DNA from: Euglena gracilis
Lineage: Eukaryota; Euglenida; Euglenophyceae; Euglenales
Assembly: GCA_039621445.1 (NCBI GenBank)
Contig: CP154954.1
Coordinates: forward strand, 17,080,589 to 17,144,588
Reading direction: 5' to 3'
Length of the DNA: 64,000 bases
Under the pieces are notes generated by a model. It ran no database searches and was not told the origin of the DNA. It saw only the letters and a list, made by a program, of their open reading frames with translations. The stretch's first letter is position 1; every line of letters begins with the position of its first letter. A program made the position numbers and the translations under genes. This document shows, one piece after another, positions 1 to 13,400 of the stretch.

Positions 1-180
1 AAAAAATTGGTCGCTTTGTGCAAATCAACCAAAAAAAGTTTAAGTGCGAGATGCACCGCCTAAGTTCCATTCAGGCCGTTGGCCTCGCAATACATGTTTG
101 CCGATTATGAAGCACAGTTAATTGAATGCCTGCGCGATACCCTAAGTCTCCACCAGCCAAAAATGACTGATTGGCTGCTG

Positions 181-356
181 TTATATTATGTTATATTATA
201 CCATATTATATTATATTACATTACATCAATTGTATTACATTAATTATCTTACATTTTGTTATATTATATTATATTATATTACATTCTATTGTGTTATAGG
301 ATATTATATTATAGTATAGTATATTATATTATATTATATTGTGTGTTGTATTTTGT
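181..356. repeat. AT-rich TATAT/TTATA microsatellite
   Basis: Degenerate TTATA/TATAT motifs run almost without interruption, with a few C and G bases. The block ends just before the first recognisable exon. Positions 1-180 are unique sequence in which I see no gene. Confidence 0.85.
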
Positions 357-401
357 TGGCTGCCGCCACATAGTGTGGAAGTAAAACCATTTTTGCCCCA
401 G

Positions 402-580
402 GCCCACGCTTTGTGTTGAACTCCGTGCTTGACGCAATGGCCAAGACCCCCAACCTGGGGACGAAGACGGGCAAGGGTTTCTATTCTTATGACTCCAAGG
501 GCAAGCAGGGGGAGCTGGAGAAGGACACCCTCAAGAAGTTCGGTGCCTTGACAGGGGACGAGAAGTTCAACTATGATGAG
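402..580 (+). CDS. Exon of a 3-hydroxyacyl-CoA dehydrogenase (C-terminal domain type)
   Basis: Seen: an acceptor-like TTTTGCCCCAG ends at 401, followed by 2 nt of a split codon and 59 open codons, ending at GAG before a donor-like GTGCGA at 581. The peptide contains LGTKTGKGFYSYDSKGK, close to the LGxKxGKGFYxY motif near the start of the C-terminal domain of NAD-dependent 3-hydroxyacyl-CoA dehydrogenases, including the multifunctional beta-oxidation enzymes (FadB/HADHA and peroxisomal types). Known: these oxidise L-3-hydroxyacyl-CoA to 3-ketoacyl-CoA in mitochondria or peroxisomes. The following charged segment (about ELEKDTLKKF, then TGDEKFNYDE) resembles the variable linker after the motif. 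Inference: one internal exon of a larger gene. No other exon of it was found here, and downstream sequence turns straight into the tandem array. The frame stays open past the donor to 682, so the exon end is a judgement. A retained fragment of a pseudogene is the alternative. Confidence 0.55.
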
Positions 581-1328
581 GTGCGAACTGCTGCAGAGAT
601 TCCTTTTGGACAGAATATAATAGGCCGAAAACTGTTTCAAAAAAAGACAAATGGCAGTTGCATGGATGGGAGTAGAGGGTGACTACTCTGACAGCATTAT
701 TATCCATGACTAAAAGGTAGAGATACTGGCCGGAAAATGGGGCGAGATTGTGACGTGGATGTTTACATGAATGCAGAACAGCAATGGTGTCAACAAAGGT
801 GTCCACACGGGCCAAACTGGGTTTGGAGGGAGCCCAACCTGGGACGAAGGGTTGGGGGACGGGCAGTTGCTGAATTGGTGTTGGCGGGGGCGGACGGATG
901 GTGTCCTCCTGGCAGCGGTGACGACCCCCAAGTCCCCAGAGTCATCGCATGATGGATGGTCAAACCTCAGAGAAGTCTGAGCTGCCCCCCGGAGGATTGT
1001 TCCCGGTTGGGTGGGGTGTGGGCTGGGCCGGGGTCGACATTGGTTTCGCTTTTAGCGCACACGAAATCGCACAGCACAACAGGTGCGCACGCACACGGGC
1101 GCAGAGACACAGACCGAGACCGAGGCGGGAAGGGGGGTTGGGGAGGAGGTGTGGTGACCAACCCGCATGGGGGCTCGATGATGCCAACCCACAAGTCTTC
1201 TGCTCTGTGATGCACATCTCAACTTGGTCGATGCTACTGAGGCCCCTGGAACACCTGTTTGGTCGTGTTCCCGCACGACAGGTGATTTTTTTTCAGGGCT
1301 GATTGGGGCCCATCCATTTCTGTTACAG

Positions 1329-1491
1329 CCTGCGCATTGGACGGGTGACGTTGCTGGCTGGAAAATGGGGGTTGAGAGGGCTGGCCGCGGGGTGTGGCTG
1401 CGTGGAATGGCGGCTGTTTTGGCCGCAGTCACTCCAGTGAGCAGGAGGCAGGGCCATGGGTGGTTGGCTCACCACCAGCTCCGTGTTGGTG
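1329..1491 (+). other. Exon-like block repeated in each array unit (first copy shown)
   Basis: In unit 1 a TTTCTGTTACAG acceptor-like site ends at 1328, and a GTAAGT donor-like site begins at 1492 inside TTGGTGGTAAGTTTTC. The 163 nt between are open in one frame (peptide PAHWTGDVAGWKMGVERAG, then more). A second acceptor-like T-run plus CAG lies about 40 bp upstream. The same arrangement recurs in nearly every unit. Whether it is transcribed or spliced cannot be read from the sequence. The peptide matches nothing I know, so this is a candidate exon, not a gene call. Confidence 0.25.
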
Positions 1492-4400
1492 GTAAGTTTT
1501 CTTCACGCAAAAAAACCACATTCATCCACACCCACAAACACTGTGTGGTTGTGGGTTGGTGTGGGGGGGGGGGGGTGGCAGCCTTAATATCCTCCAGCAC
1601 GCCAATCCGATGGTGCTGCTGGCCGGAAAATGGGGCGAGATTGTGACGTGGATGTTTACATGAATGCAGAACAGCCATGGTGTCAACAAAGGGTGCACGG
1701 GCCAAACTGGGTTTGGAGGGAGCCCAACCTGGGACGAAGGGTTGGGGGACAGGCAGTTGCTGAATTGGTGTTGGCGGGGGCGGACGGATGGTGTCCTCCT
1801 GGCAGCGGTGATGACCCCCAAGTCCCCAGAGTCATCGCATGATGGATGGTCAAACCTCAGAGAAGTCTGAGCTGCCCCGGAGGATTGTTCCCGGTTGGGT
1901 GGGGTGTGGGCTGGGCCGGGGTCGGCATTGGTTTCGCTTTTAGCGCACACGAAATCGCACAGCACAACAGGTGCGCATGCACACGGGCGCAGAGACACAG
2001 ACCCAGACCCAGGCGGGAAGGGGGTTGGGGAGGAGGTGTGGTGGCCAACCCGCATGGGGGCTCGATGATGCCAACCCACAAGTCTTCTGCTCTGTGATGC
2101 ACATCTCAACTTGGTCGATGCTACTGAGGCCCCTGGAACACCTGTTTGGTCGTGTTCCCGCACGACAGGTGATTTTTTTTCAGGGCTGATTGGGGCCCAT
2201 CCATTTCTGTTACAGCCTGCGCATTGGACGGGTGACGTTGCTGGCTGGAAAATGGGGGTTGAGAGGGCTGGCCGCGGGGTGTGGCTGCGTGGAATGGCGG
2301 CTGTTTTGGCCACAGTCACTCCAGTGAGCAGGAGGCAGGGCCATGGGTGGTTGGCTCACCACCAGCTCCGTGTTGGTGGTAAGTTTTCTTCACGCAAAAA
2401 AACCACATTCATCCACATCCACAAACACTGTGTGGTTGTGGGTTGGTGTGGGGGGGGGGGGGGGGGGCAGCCTTAATATCCTCCAGCACGCCAATCCGAT
2501 GGTGCTGCTGGCCGGAAAATGGGGCGAGATTGTGACGTGGATGTTTACATGAATGCAGAACAGCCATGGTGCCAACAAAGGGTGCACGGGCCAAACTGGG
2601 TTTGGAGGGAGCCCAACCTGGGACGAAGGGTTGGGGGACGGGCAGTTGCTGAATTGGCGTTGGCGGGGGCGGACGGATGGTGTCCTCCTGGCAGCGGTGA
2701 CGACCCCCAAGTCCCCAGAGTCATCGCATGATGGATGGTCAAACCTCAGAGAAGTCTGAGCTGCCCCCCGGAGGATTGTTCCCGGTTGGGTGGGGTGTGG
2801 GCTGGGCCGGGGTCGGCATTGGTTTCGCTTTTAGCGCACACGAAATCGCACAGCACAACAGGTGCGCACAGGCGGGAAGGGGGGTTGGGGAGGAGGTGTG
2901 GTGGCCAACCCGCATGGGGGCTCGATGATGCCAACCCACAAGTCTTCTGCTCTGTGATGCACATCTCAACTTGGTCGATGCTACTGAGGCCCCTGGAACA
3001 CCTGTTTGGTCGTGTTCCCGCACGACAGGTGTTTTTTTTTTTTTTTTTATTGGGGCCCATCCATTTCTGTTACAGCCTGCGCATTGGACGGGTGACGTTG
3101 CTGGCTGGAAAATGGGGGTTGAGAGGGCTGGCCGCGGGGTGTGGCTGCGTGGAATGGCGGCTGTTTTGGCCGCAGTCACTCCAGCGAGCAGGAGGCAGGG
3201 CCATGGGTGGTTGGCTCACCACCAGCTCCGTGTTGGTGGTAAGTTTTCTTCACGCAAAAAAACCACATTCATCCACATCCACAAACACTGTGTGGTTGTG
3301 GGTTGGTGTGGGGGGGGGTGGCAGCCTTAATATCCTCCAGCACGCCAATCCGATGGTGCTGCTGGCCGGAAAATGGGGCGAGATTGTGACGTGGATGTTT
3401 ACATGAATGCAGAACAGCCATGGTGTCAACAAAGGGTGCACGGGCCAAACTGGGTTTGGAGGGAGCCCAACCTGGGACGAAGGGTTGGGGGACGGGCAGT
3501 TGCTGAATTGGTGTTGGCGGGGGCGGACGGATGGTGTCCTCCTGGCAGCGGTGATGACCCCCAAGTCCCCAGAGTCATCGCATGATGGATGGTCAAACCT
3601 CAGAGAAGTCTGAGCTGCCCCGGAGGATTGTTCCCGGTTGGGTGGGGTGTGGGCTGGGCCGGGGTCGGCATTGGTTTCGCTTTTAGCGCACACGAAATCG
3701 CACAGCACAACAGGTGCGCATGCACACGGGCGCAGAGACACAGACCCAGACCCAGGCGGGAAGGGGGTTGGGGAGGAGGTGTGGTGGCCAACCCGCATGG
3801 GGGCTCGATGATGCCAACCCACAAGTCTTCTGCTCTGTGATGCACATCTCAACTTGGTCGATGCTACTGAGGCCCCTGGAACACCTGTTTGGTCGTGTTC
3901 CCGCACGACAGGTGATTTTTTTTTCAAGGCTGATTGGGGCCCATCCATTTCTGTTACAGCCTGCGCATTGGACGGGTGACGTTGCTGGCTGGAAAATGGG
4001 GGTTGAGAGGGCTGGCCGCGGGGTGTGGCTGCGTGGAATGGCGGCTGTTTTGGCCACAGTCACTCCAGTGAGCAGGGGGCAGGGCCATGGGTGGTTGGCT
4101 CACCACCAGCTCCGTGTTGGTGGTAAGTTTTCTTCACGCAAAAAAACCACATTCATCCACATCCACAAACACTGTGTGGTTGTGGGTTGGTGGGGGGGGG
4201 GGGGGTGGCAGCCTTAATATCCTCCAGCACGCCAATCCGATGGTGCTGCTGGCCGGAAAATGGGGCGAGATTGTGACGTGGATGTTTACATGAATGCAGA
4301 ACAGCCATGGTGTCAACAAAGGGTGCACGGGCCAAACTGGGTTTGGAGGGAGCCCAACCTGGGACGAAGGGTTGGGGGACGGGCAGTTGCTGAATTGGTG

Positions 4401-7400
4401 TTGGCGGGGGCGGACGGATGGTGTCCTCCTGGCAGCGGTGATGACCCCCAAGTCCCCAGAGTCATCGCATGATGGATGGTCAAACCTCAGAGAAGTCTGA
4501 GCTGCCCCCCGGAGGATTGTTCCCGGTTGGGTGGGGTGTGGGCTGGGCCGGGGTCGGCATTGGTTTCGCTTTTAGCGCACACGAAATCGCACAGCACAAC
4601 AGGTGCGCACAGGCGGGAAGGGGGGTTGGGGAGGAGGTGTGGTGGCCAACCCGCATGGGGGCTCGATGATGCCAACCCACAAGTCTTCTGCTCTGTGATG
4701 CACATCTCAACTTGGTCGATGCTACTGAGGCCCCTGGAACACCTGTTTGGTCGTGTTCCCGCACGACAGGTGATTTTTTTTCAGGGCTGATTGGGGCCCA
4801 TCCATTTCTGTTACAGCCTGCGCATTGGACGGGTGACGTTGCTGGCTGGAAAATGGGGGTTGAGAGGGCTGGCCGCGGGGTGTGGCTGCGTGGAATGGCG
4901 GCTGTTTTGGCCACAGTCACTCCAGTGAGCAGGAGGCAGGGCCATGGGTGGTTGGCTCACCACCAGCTCCGTGTTGGTGGTAAGTTTTCTTCACGCAAAA
5001 AAACCACATTCATCCACATCCACAAACACTGTGTGGTTGTGGGTTGGTGTGGGGGGGGGGGTGGCAGCCTTAATATCCTCCAGCACGCCAATCCGATGGT
5101 GCTGCTGGCCGGAAAATGGGGCGAGATTGTGACGTGGATGTTTACATGAATGCAGAACAGCCATGGTGCCAACAAAGGGTGCACGGGCCAAACTGGGTTT
5201 GGAGGGAGCCCAACCTGGGACGAAGGGTTGGGGGACGGGCAGTTGCTGAATTGGTGTTGGCGGGGGCGGACGGATGGTGTCCTCCTGGCAGCGGTGACGA
5301 CCCCCAAGTCCCCAGAGTCATCGCATGATGGATGGTCAAACCTCAGAGAAGTCTGAGCTGCCCCCCGGAGGATTGTTCCCGGTTGGGTGGGGTGTGGGCT
5401 GGGCCGGGGTCGGCATTGGTTTCGCTTTTAGCGCACACGAAATCGCACAGCACAACAGGTGCGCACAGGCGGGAAGGGGGGTTGGGGAGGAGGTGTGGTG
5501 GCCAACCCGCATGGGGGCTCGATGATGCCAACCCACAAGTCTTCTGCTCTGTGATGCACATCTCAACTTGGTCGATGCTACTGAGGCCCCTGGAACACCT
5601 GTTTGGTCGTGTTCCCGCACGACAGGTGTTTTTTTTTTCCGGGCTGATTGGGGCCCATCCATTTCTGTTACAGCCTGCGCATTGGACGGGTGACGTTGCT
5701 GGCTGGAAAATGGGGGTTGAGAGGGCTGGCCGCGGGGTGTGGCTGCGTGGAATGGCGGCTGTTTTGGCCGCAGTCACTCCAGCGAGCAGGAGGCAGGGCC
5801 ATGGGTGGTTGGCTCACCACCAGCTCCGTGTTGGTGGTAAGTTTTCTTCACGCAAAAAACCACATTCATCCACATCCACAAACACTGTGTGGTTGTGGGT
5901 TGGTGTGGGGGGGGGGGGTGGCAGCCTTAATATCCTCCAGCACGCCAATCCGATGGTGCTGCTGGCCGGAAAATGGGGCGAGATTGTGACGTGGATGTTT
6001 ACATGAATGCAGAACAGCCATGGTGTCAACAAAGGGTGCACGGGCCAAACTGGGTTTGGAGGGAGCCCAACCTGGGACGAAGGGTTGGGGGACGGGCAGT
6101 TGCTGAATTGGTGTTGGCGGGGGCGGACGGATGGTGTCCTCCTGGCAGCGGTGACGACCCCCAAGTCCCCAGAGTCATCGCATGATGGATGGTCAAACCT
6201 CAGAGAAGTCTGAGCTGAGCCCCCCGGAGGATTGTTCCCGGTTGGGTGGGGTGTGGGCTGGGCCGGGGTCGGCATTGGTTTCGCTTTTAGCGCACACGAA
6301 ATCGCACAGCACAACAGGTGCGCATGCACACGGGCGCAGAGACACAGACCCAGACCCAGGCGGGAAGGGGGCTGGGAGGAGGTGTGGTGGCCAACCCGCA
6401 TGGGGGCTCGATGATGCCAACCCACAAGTCTTCTGCTCTGTGATGCACATCTCAACTTGGTCGATGCTACTGAGGCCCCTGGAACACCTGTTTGGTCGTG
6501 TTCCCGCACGACAGGTGATTTTTTTTCAGGGCTGATTGGGGCCCATCCATTTCTGTTACAGCCTGCGCATTGGACGGGTGACGTTGCTGGCTGGAAAATG
6601 GGGGTTGAGAGGGCTGGCCGCGGGGTGTGGCTGCGTGGAATGGCGGCTGTTTTGGCCACAGTCACTCCAGTGAGCAGGAGGCAGGGCCATGGGTGGTTGG
6701 CTCACCACCAGCTCCGTGTTGGTGGTAAGTTTTCTTCACGCAAAAAAACCACATTCATCCACACCCACAAACACTGTGTGGTTGTGGGTTGGTGTGGGGG
6801 GGGGGGTGGCAGCCTTAATATCCTCCAGCACGCCAATCCGATGGTGCTGCTGGCCGGAAAATGGGGCGAGATTGTGACGTGGATGTTTATATGAATGCAG
6901 AACAGCCATGGTGCCAACAAAGGGTGCACGGGCCAAACTGGGTTTGGAGGGAGCCCAACCTGGGACGAAGGGTTGGGGGACGGGCAGTTGCTGAATTGGT
7001 GTTGGCGGGGGCGGACGGATGGTGTCCTCCTGGCAGCGGTGTGACGACCCCCAAGTCCCCAGAGTCATCGCATGATGGATGGTCAAACCTCAGAGAAGTC
7101 TGAGCTGCCCCCCGGAGGATTGTTCCCGGTTGGGTGGGGTGTGGGCTGGGCCGGGGTCGGCATTGGTTTCGCTTTTAGCGCACACGAAATCGCACAGCAC
7201 AACAGGTGCGCACAGGCGGGAAGGGGGGTTGGGGAGGAGGTGTGGTGGCCAACCCGCATGGGGGCTCGATGATGCCAACCCACAAGTCTTCTGCTCTGTG
7301 ATGCACATCTCAACTTGGTCGATGCTACTGAGGCCCCTGGAACACCTGTTTGGTCGTGTTCCCGCACGACAGGTGTTTTTTTTTCAGGGCTGATTGGGGC

Positions 7401-10400
7401 CCATCCATTTCTGTTACAGCCTGCGCATTGGACGGGTGACGTTGCTGGCTGGAAAATGGGGGTTGAGAGGGCTGGCCGCGGGGTGTGGCTGCGTGGAATG
7501 GCGGCTGTTTTGGCCGCAGTCACTCCAGCGAGCAGGAGGCAGGGCCATGGGTGGTTGGCTCACCACCAGCTCCGTGTTGGTGGTAAGTTTTCTTCACGCA
7601 AAAAAACCACATTCATCCACATCCACAAACACTGTGTGGTTGTGGGTTGGTGGGGGGGGGGGGGGGGTGGCAGCCTTAATATCCTCCAGCACGCCAATCC
7701 GATGGTGCTGCTGGCCGGAAAATGGGGCGAGATTGTGACGTGGATGTTTACATGAATGCAGAACAGCCATGGTGTCAACAAAGGGTGCACGGGCCAAACT
7801 GGGTTTGGAGGGAGCCCAACCTGGGACGAAGGGTTGGGGGACGGGCAGTTGCTGAATTGGTGTTGGCGGGGGCGGACGGATGGTGTCCTCCTGGCAGCGG
7901 TGACGACCCCCAAGTCCCCAGAGTCATCGCATGATGGATGGTCAAACCTCAGAGAAGTCTGAGCTGCCCCCCGGAGGATTGTTCCCGGTTGGGGTGGGGG
8001 GGGGCTAGGCCGGGGTCGGCATTGGTTTCGCTTTTAGCGCACACGAAATCGCACAGCACAACAGGTGCGCACAGGCGGGAAGGGGGGTTGGGGAGGAGGT
8101 GTGGTGACCAACCCGCATGGGGGCTCGATGATGCCAACCCACAAGTCTTCTGCTCTGTGATGCACATCTCAACTTGGTCGATGCTACTGAGGCCCCTGGA
8201 ACACCTGTTTGGTCGTGTTCCCGCACGACAGGTGATTTTTTTTCAGGGCTGATTGGGGCCCATCCATTTCTGTTACAGCCTGCGCATTGGACGGGTGACG
8301 TTGCTGGCTGGAAAATGGGGGTTGAGAGGGCTGGCCGCGGGGTGTGGCTGCGTGGAATGGCGGCTGTTTTGGCCGCAGTCACTCCAGTGAGCAGGAGGCA
8401 GGGCCATGGGTGGTTGGCTCACCACCAGCTCCGTGTTGGTGGTAAGTTTTCTTCACAAAAAAAACCCCCATTCATCCCCCCCCACAACCGTTGGGGGGTT
8501 GGGGGTTGGGGGGGGGGGGGGGGGGTGGCAGCCTTAATATCCTCCAGCACGCCAATCCGATGGTGCTGCTGGCCGGAAAATGGGGCGAGATTGTGACGTG
8601 GATGTTTACATGAATGCAGAACAGCCATGGTGTCAACAAAGGGTGCACGGGCCAAACTGGGTTTGGAGGGAGCCCAACCTGGGACGAAGGGTTGGGGGAC
8701 GGGCAGTTGCTGAATTGGTGTTGGCGGGGGCGGACGGATGGTGTCCTCCTGGCAGCGGTGACGACCCCCAAGTCCCCAGAGTCATCGCATGATGGATGGT
8801 CAAACCTCAGAGAAGTCTGAGCTGCCCCGGAGGATTGTTCCCGGTTGGGTGGGGTGTGGGCTGGGCCGGGGTCGGCATTGGTTTCACTTTTAGCGCACAC
8901 GAAATCGCACAGCACAACAGGTGCGCATGCACACGGGCGCAGAGACACAGACCCAGACCCAGGCGGGAAGTGGGGTGGGAGGAGGTGTGGTGACCAACCC
9001 GCATGGGGGCTCGATGATGACAACCCACAAGTCTTCTGCTCTGTGATGCACATCTCAACTTGGTCGATGCTACTGAGGCCCCTGGAACACCTGTTTGGTC
9101 GTGTTCCCGCACGACAGGTGATTTTTTTTCAGGGCTGATTGGGGCCCATCCATTTCTGTTACAGCCTGCGCATTGGACGGGTGACGTTGCTGGCTGGAAA
9201 ATGGGGGTTGAGAGGGCTGGCCGCGGGGTGTGGCTGCGTGGAATGGCGGCTGTTTTGGCCGCAGTCACTGCAGCGAGCAGGAGGCAGGGCCATGGGTGGT
9301 TGGCTCACCACCAGCTGCGTGTTGGTGGTAAGTTTTCTTCACGCAAAAAAACCACATTCATCCACATCCACAAACACTGTGTGGTTGTGGGTTGGTGTGG
9401 GGGGGGGTGGCAGCCTTAATATCCTCCAGCACGCCAATCCGATGGTGCTGCTGGCCGGAAAATGGGGCGAGATTGTGACGTGGATGTTTACATGAATGCA
9501 GAACAGCCATGGTGTCAACAAAGGGTGCACGGGCCAAACTGGGTTTGGAGGGAGCCCAACCTGGGACGAAGGGTTGGGGGACGGGCAGTTGCTGAATTGG
9601 TGTTGGGGGGGGCGGACGGATGGTGTCCTCCTGGCAGCGGTGACGACCCCCAAGTCCCCAGAGTCATCGCATGATGGATGGTCAAACCTCAGAGAAGTCT
9701 GAGCTGCCCCCCGGAGGATTGTTCCCGGTTGGGTGGGGTGTGGGCTGGGCCGGGGTCGGCATTGGTTTCGCTTTTAGCGCACACGAAATCGCACAGCACA
9801 ACAGGTGCGCACAGGCGGGAAGGGGGGTTGGGGAGGAGGTGTGGTGGCCAACCCGCATGGGGGCTCGATGATGCCAACCCACAAGTCTTCTGCTCTGTGA
9901 TGCACATCTCAACTTGGTCGATGCTACTGAGGCCCCTGGAACACCTGTTTGGTCGTGTTCCCGCACGACAGGTGTTTTTTTTTCAGGGCTGATTGGGGCC
10001 CATCCATTTCTGTTACAGCCTGCGCATTGGACGGGTGACGTTGCTGGCTGGAAAATGGGGGTTGAGAGGGCTGGCCGCGGGGTGTGGCTGCGTGGAATGG
10101 CGGCTGTTTTGGCCGCAGTCACTCCAGCGAGCAGGAGGCAGGGCCATGGGTGGTTGGCTCACCACCAGCTCCGTGTTGGTGGTAAGTTTTCTTCACGCAA
10201 AAAAACCACATTCATCCACATCCACAAACACTGTGTGGTTGTGGGTTGGTGGGGGGGGGGGGGGTGGCAGCCTTAATATCCTCCAGCACGCCAATCCGAT
10301 GGTGCTGCTGGCCGGAAAATGGGGCGAGATTGTGACGTGGATGTTTACATGAATGCAGAACAGCCATGGTGTCAACAAAGGGTGCACGGGCCAAACTGGG

Positions 10401-13400
10401 TTTGGAGGGAGCCCAACCTGGGACGAAGGGTTGGGGGACGGGCAGTTGCTGAATTGGTGTTGGCGGGGGCGGACGGATGGTGTCCTCCTGGCAGCGGTGA
10501 CGACCCCCAAGTCCCCAGAGTCATCGCATGATGGATGGTCAAACCTCAGAGAAGTCTGAGCTGCCCCCCGGAGGATTGTTCCCGGTTGGGTGGGGTGTGG
10601 GCTGGGCCGGGGTCGGCATTGGTTTCGCTTTTAGCGCACACGAAATCGCACAGCACAACAGGTGCGCACAGGCGGGAAGGGGGGGTGGGGAGTGGGTGTG
10701 GTGACCAACCCGCATGGGGGCTCGATGATGCCAACCCACAAGTCTTCTGCTCTGTGATGCACATCTCAACTTGGTCGATGCCACTGAGGCCCCTGGAACA
10801 CCTGTTTGGTCGTGTTCCCGCACGACAGGTGATTTTTTTTCAGGGCTGATTGGGGCCCATCCATTTCTGTTACAGCCTGCGCATTGGACGGGTGACGTTG
10901 CTGGCTGGAAAATGGGGGTTGAGAGGGCTGGCCGCGGGGTGTGGCTGCGTGGAATGGCGGCTGTTTTGGCCGCAGTCACTCCAGCGAGCAGGAGGCAGGG
11001 CCATGGGTGGTTGGCTCACCACCAGCTCCGTGTTGGTGGTAAGTTTTCTTCACGCAAAAAAACCACATTCATACACAGCCACAGAGACTGTGTGGTGTGT
11101 GTGGTTGGGTGGGGGGGGGGGGCGTGGCAGCCTTAATATCCTCCAGCACGCCAATCCGATGGTGCTGCTGGCCGGAAAATGGGGCGAGATTGTGACGTGG
11201 ATGTTTACATGAATGCAGAACAGCCATGGTGTCAACAAAGGGTGCACGGGCCAAACTGGGTTTGGAGGGAGCCCAACCTGGGACGAAGGGTTGGGGGACG
11301 GGCAGTTGCTGAATTGGTGTTGGCGGGGGCGGACGGATGGTGTCCTCCTGGCAGCGGTGACGACCCCCAAGTCCCCAGAGTCATCGCATGATGGATGGTC
11401 AAACCTCAGAGAAGTCTGAGCTGCCCCCCGGAGGATTGTTCCCGGTTGGGTGGGGTGTGGGCTGGGCCGGGGTCGGCATTGGTTTCGCTTTTAGCGCACA
11501 CGAAATCGCACAGCACAACAGGTGCGCACAGGCGGGAAGGGGGGTTGGGGAGGAGGTGTGGTGACCAACCCGCATGGGGGCTCGATGATGCCAACCCACA
11601 AGTCTTCTGCTCTGTGATGCACATCTCAACTTGGTCGATGCTACTGAGGCCCCTGGAACACCTGTTTGGTCGTGTTCCCGCACGACAGGTGATTTTTTTT
11701 TCAGGGCTGATTGGGGCCCATCCATTTCTGTTACAGCCTGCGCATTGGACGGGTGACGTTGCTGGCTGGAAAATGGGGGTTGAGAGGGCTGGCCGCGGGG
11801 TGTGGCTGCGTGGAATGGCGGCTGTTTTGGCCGCAGTCACTCCAGCGAGCAGGAGGCAGGGCCATGGGTGGTTGGCTCACCACCAGCTCCGTGTTGGTGG
11901 TAAGTTTTCTTCACGCAAAAAAACCACATTCATCCACATCCACAAACACTGTGTGGTTGTGGGTTGGTGTGGGGGGGGGGGGTGGCAGCCTTAATATCCT
12001 CCAGCACGCCAATCCGATGGTGCTGCTGGCCGGAAAATGGGGCGAGATTGTGACGTGGATGTTTACATGAATGCAGAACAGCCATGGTGTCAACAAAGGG
12101 TGCACGGGCCAAACTGGGTTTGGAGGGAGCCCAACCTGGGACGAAGGGTTGGGGGACGGGCAGTTGCTGAATTGGTGTTGCGGGGGGCGGACGGATGGTG
12201 TCCTCCTGGCAGCGGTGACGCCCCCCAAGTCCCCAGAGTCATCGCATGATGGATGGTCAAACCTCAGAGAAGTCTGAGCTGCCCCGGAGGATTGTTCCCG
12301 GTTGGGTGGGGTGTGGGCTGGGCCGGGGTCGGCATTGGTTTCGCTTTTAGCGCACACGAAATCGCACAGCACAACAGGTGCGCACAGGCGGGAAGGGGGG
12401 TTGGGGAGGAGGTGTGGTGACCAACCCGCATGGGGGCTCGATGATGCCAACCCACAAGTCTTCTGCTCTGTGATGCACATCTCAACTTGGTCGATGCTAC
12501 TGAGGCCCCTGGAACACCTGTTTGGTCGTGTTCCCGCACGACAGGTGTTTTTTTTTCAGGGCTGATTGGGGCCCATCCATTTCTGTTACAGCCTGCGCAT
12601 TGGACGGGTGACGTTGCTGGCTGGAAAATGGGGGTTGAGAGGGCTGGCCGCGGGGTGTGGCTGCGTGGAATGGCGGCTGTTTTGGCCGCAGTCACTCCAG
12701 CGAGCAGGAGGCAGGGCCATGGGTGGTTGGCTCACCACCAGCTCCGTGTTGGTGGTAAGTTTTCTTCACGCAAAAAAACCACATTCATCCACACCCACAA
12801 ACACTGTGTGGTTGTGGGTTGGTGTGGGGGGGGGGGGTGGCAGCCTTAATATCCTCCAGCACGCCAATCCGATGGTGCTGCTGGCCGGAAAATGGGGCGA
12901 GATTGTGACGTGGATGTTTACATGAATGCAGAACAGCCATGGTGTCAACAAAGGGTGCACGGGCCAAACTGGGTTTGGAGGGAGCCCAACCTGGGACGAA
13001 GGGTTGGGGGACGGGCAGTTGCTGAATTGGTGTTGGCGGGGGCGGACGGATGGTGTCCTCCTGGCAGCGGTGACGACCCCCAAGTCCCCAGAGTCATCGC
13101 ATGATGGATGGTCAAACCTCAGAGAAGTCTGAGCTGCCCCCCGGAGGATTGTTCCCGGTTGGGTGGGGTGTGGGCTGGGCCGGGGTCGGCATTGGTTTCG
13201 CTTTTAGCGCACACGAAATCGCACAGCACAACAGGTGCGCACAGGCGGGAAGGGGGGTTGGGGAGGAGGTGTGGTGACCAACCCGCATGGGGGCTCGATG
13301 ATGCCAACCCACAAGTCTTCTGCTCTGTGATGCACATCTCAACTTGGTCGATGCTACTGAGGCCCCTGGAACACCTGTTTGGTCGTGTTCCCGCACGACA

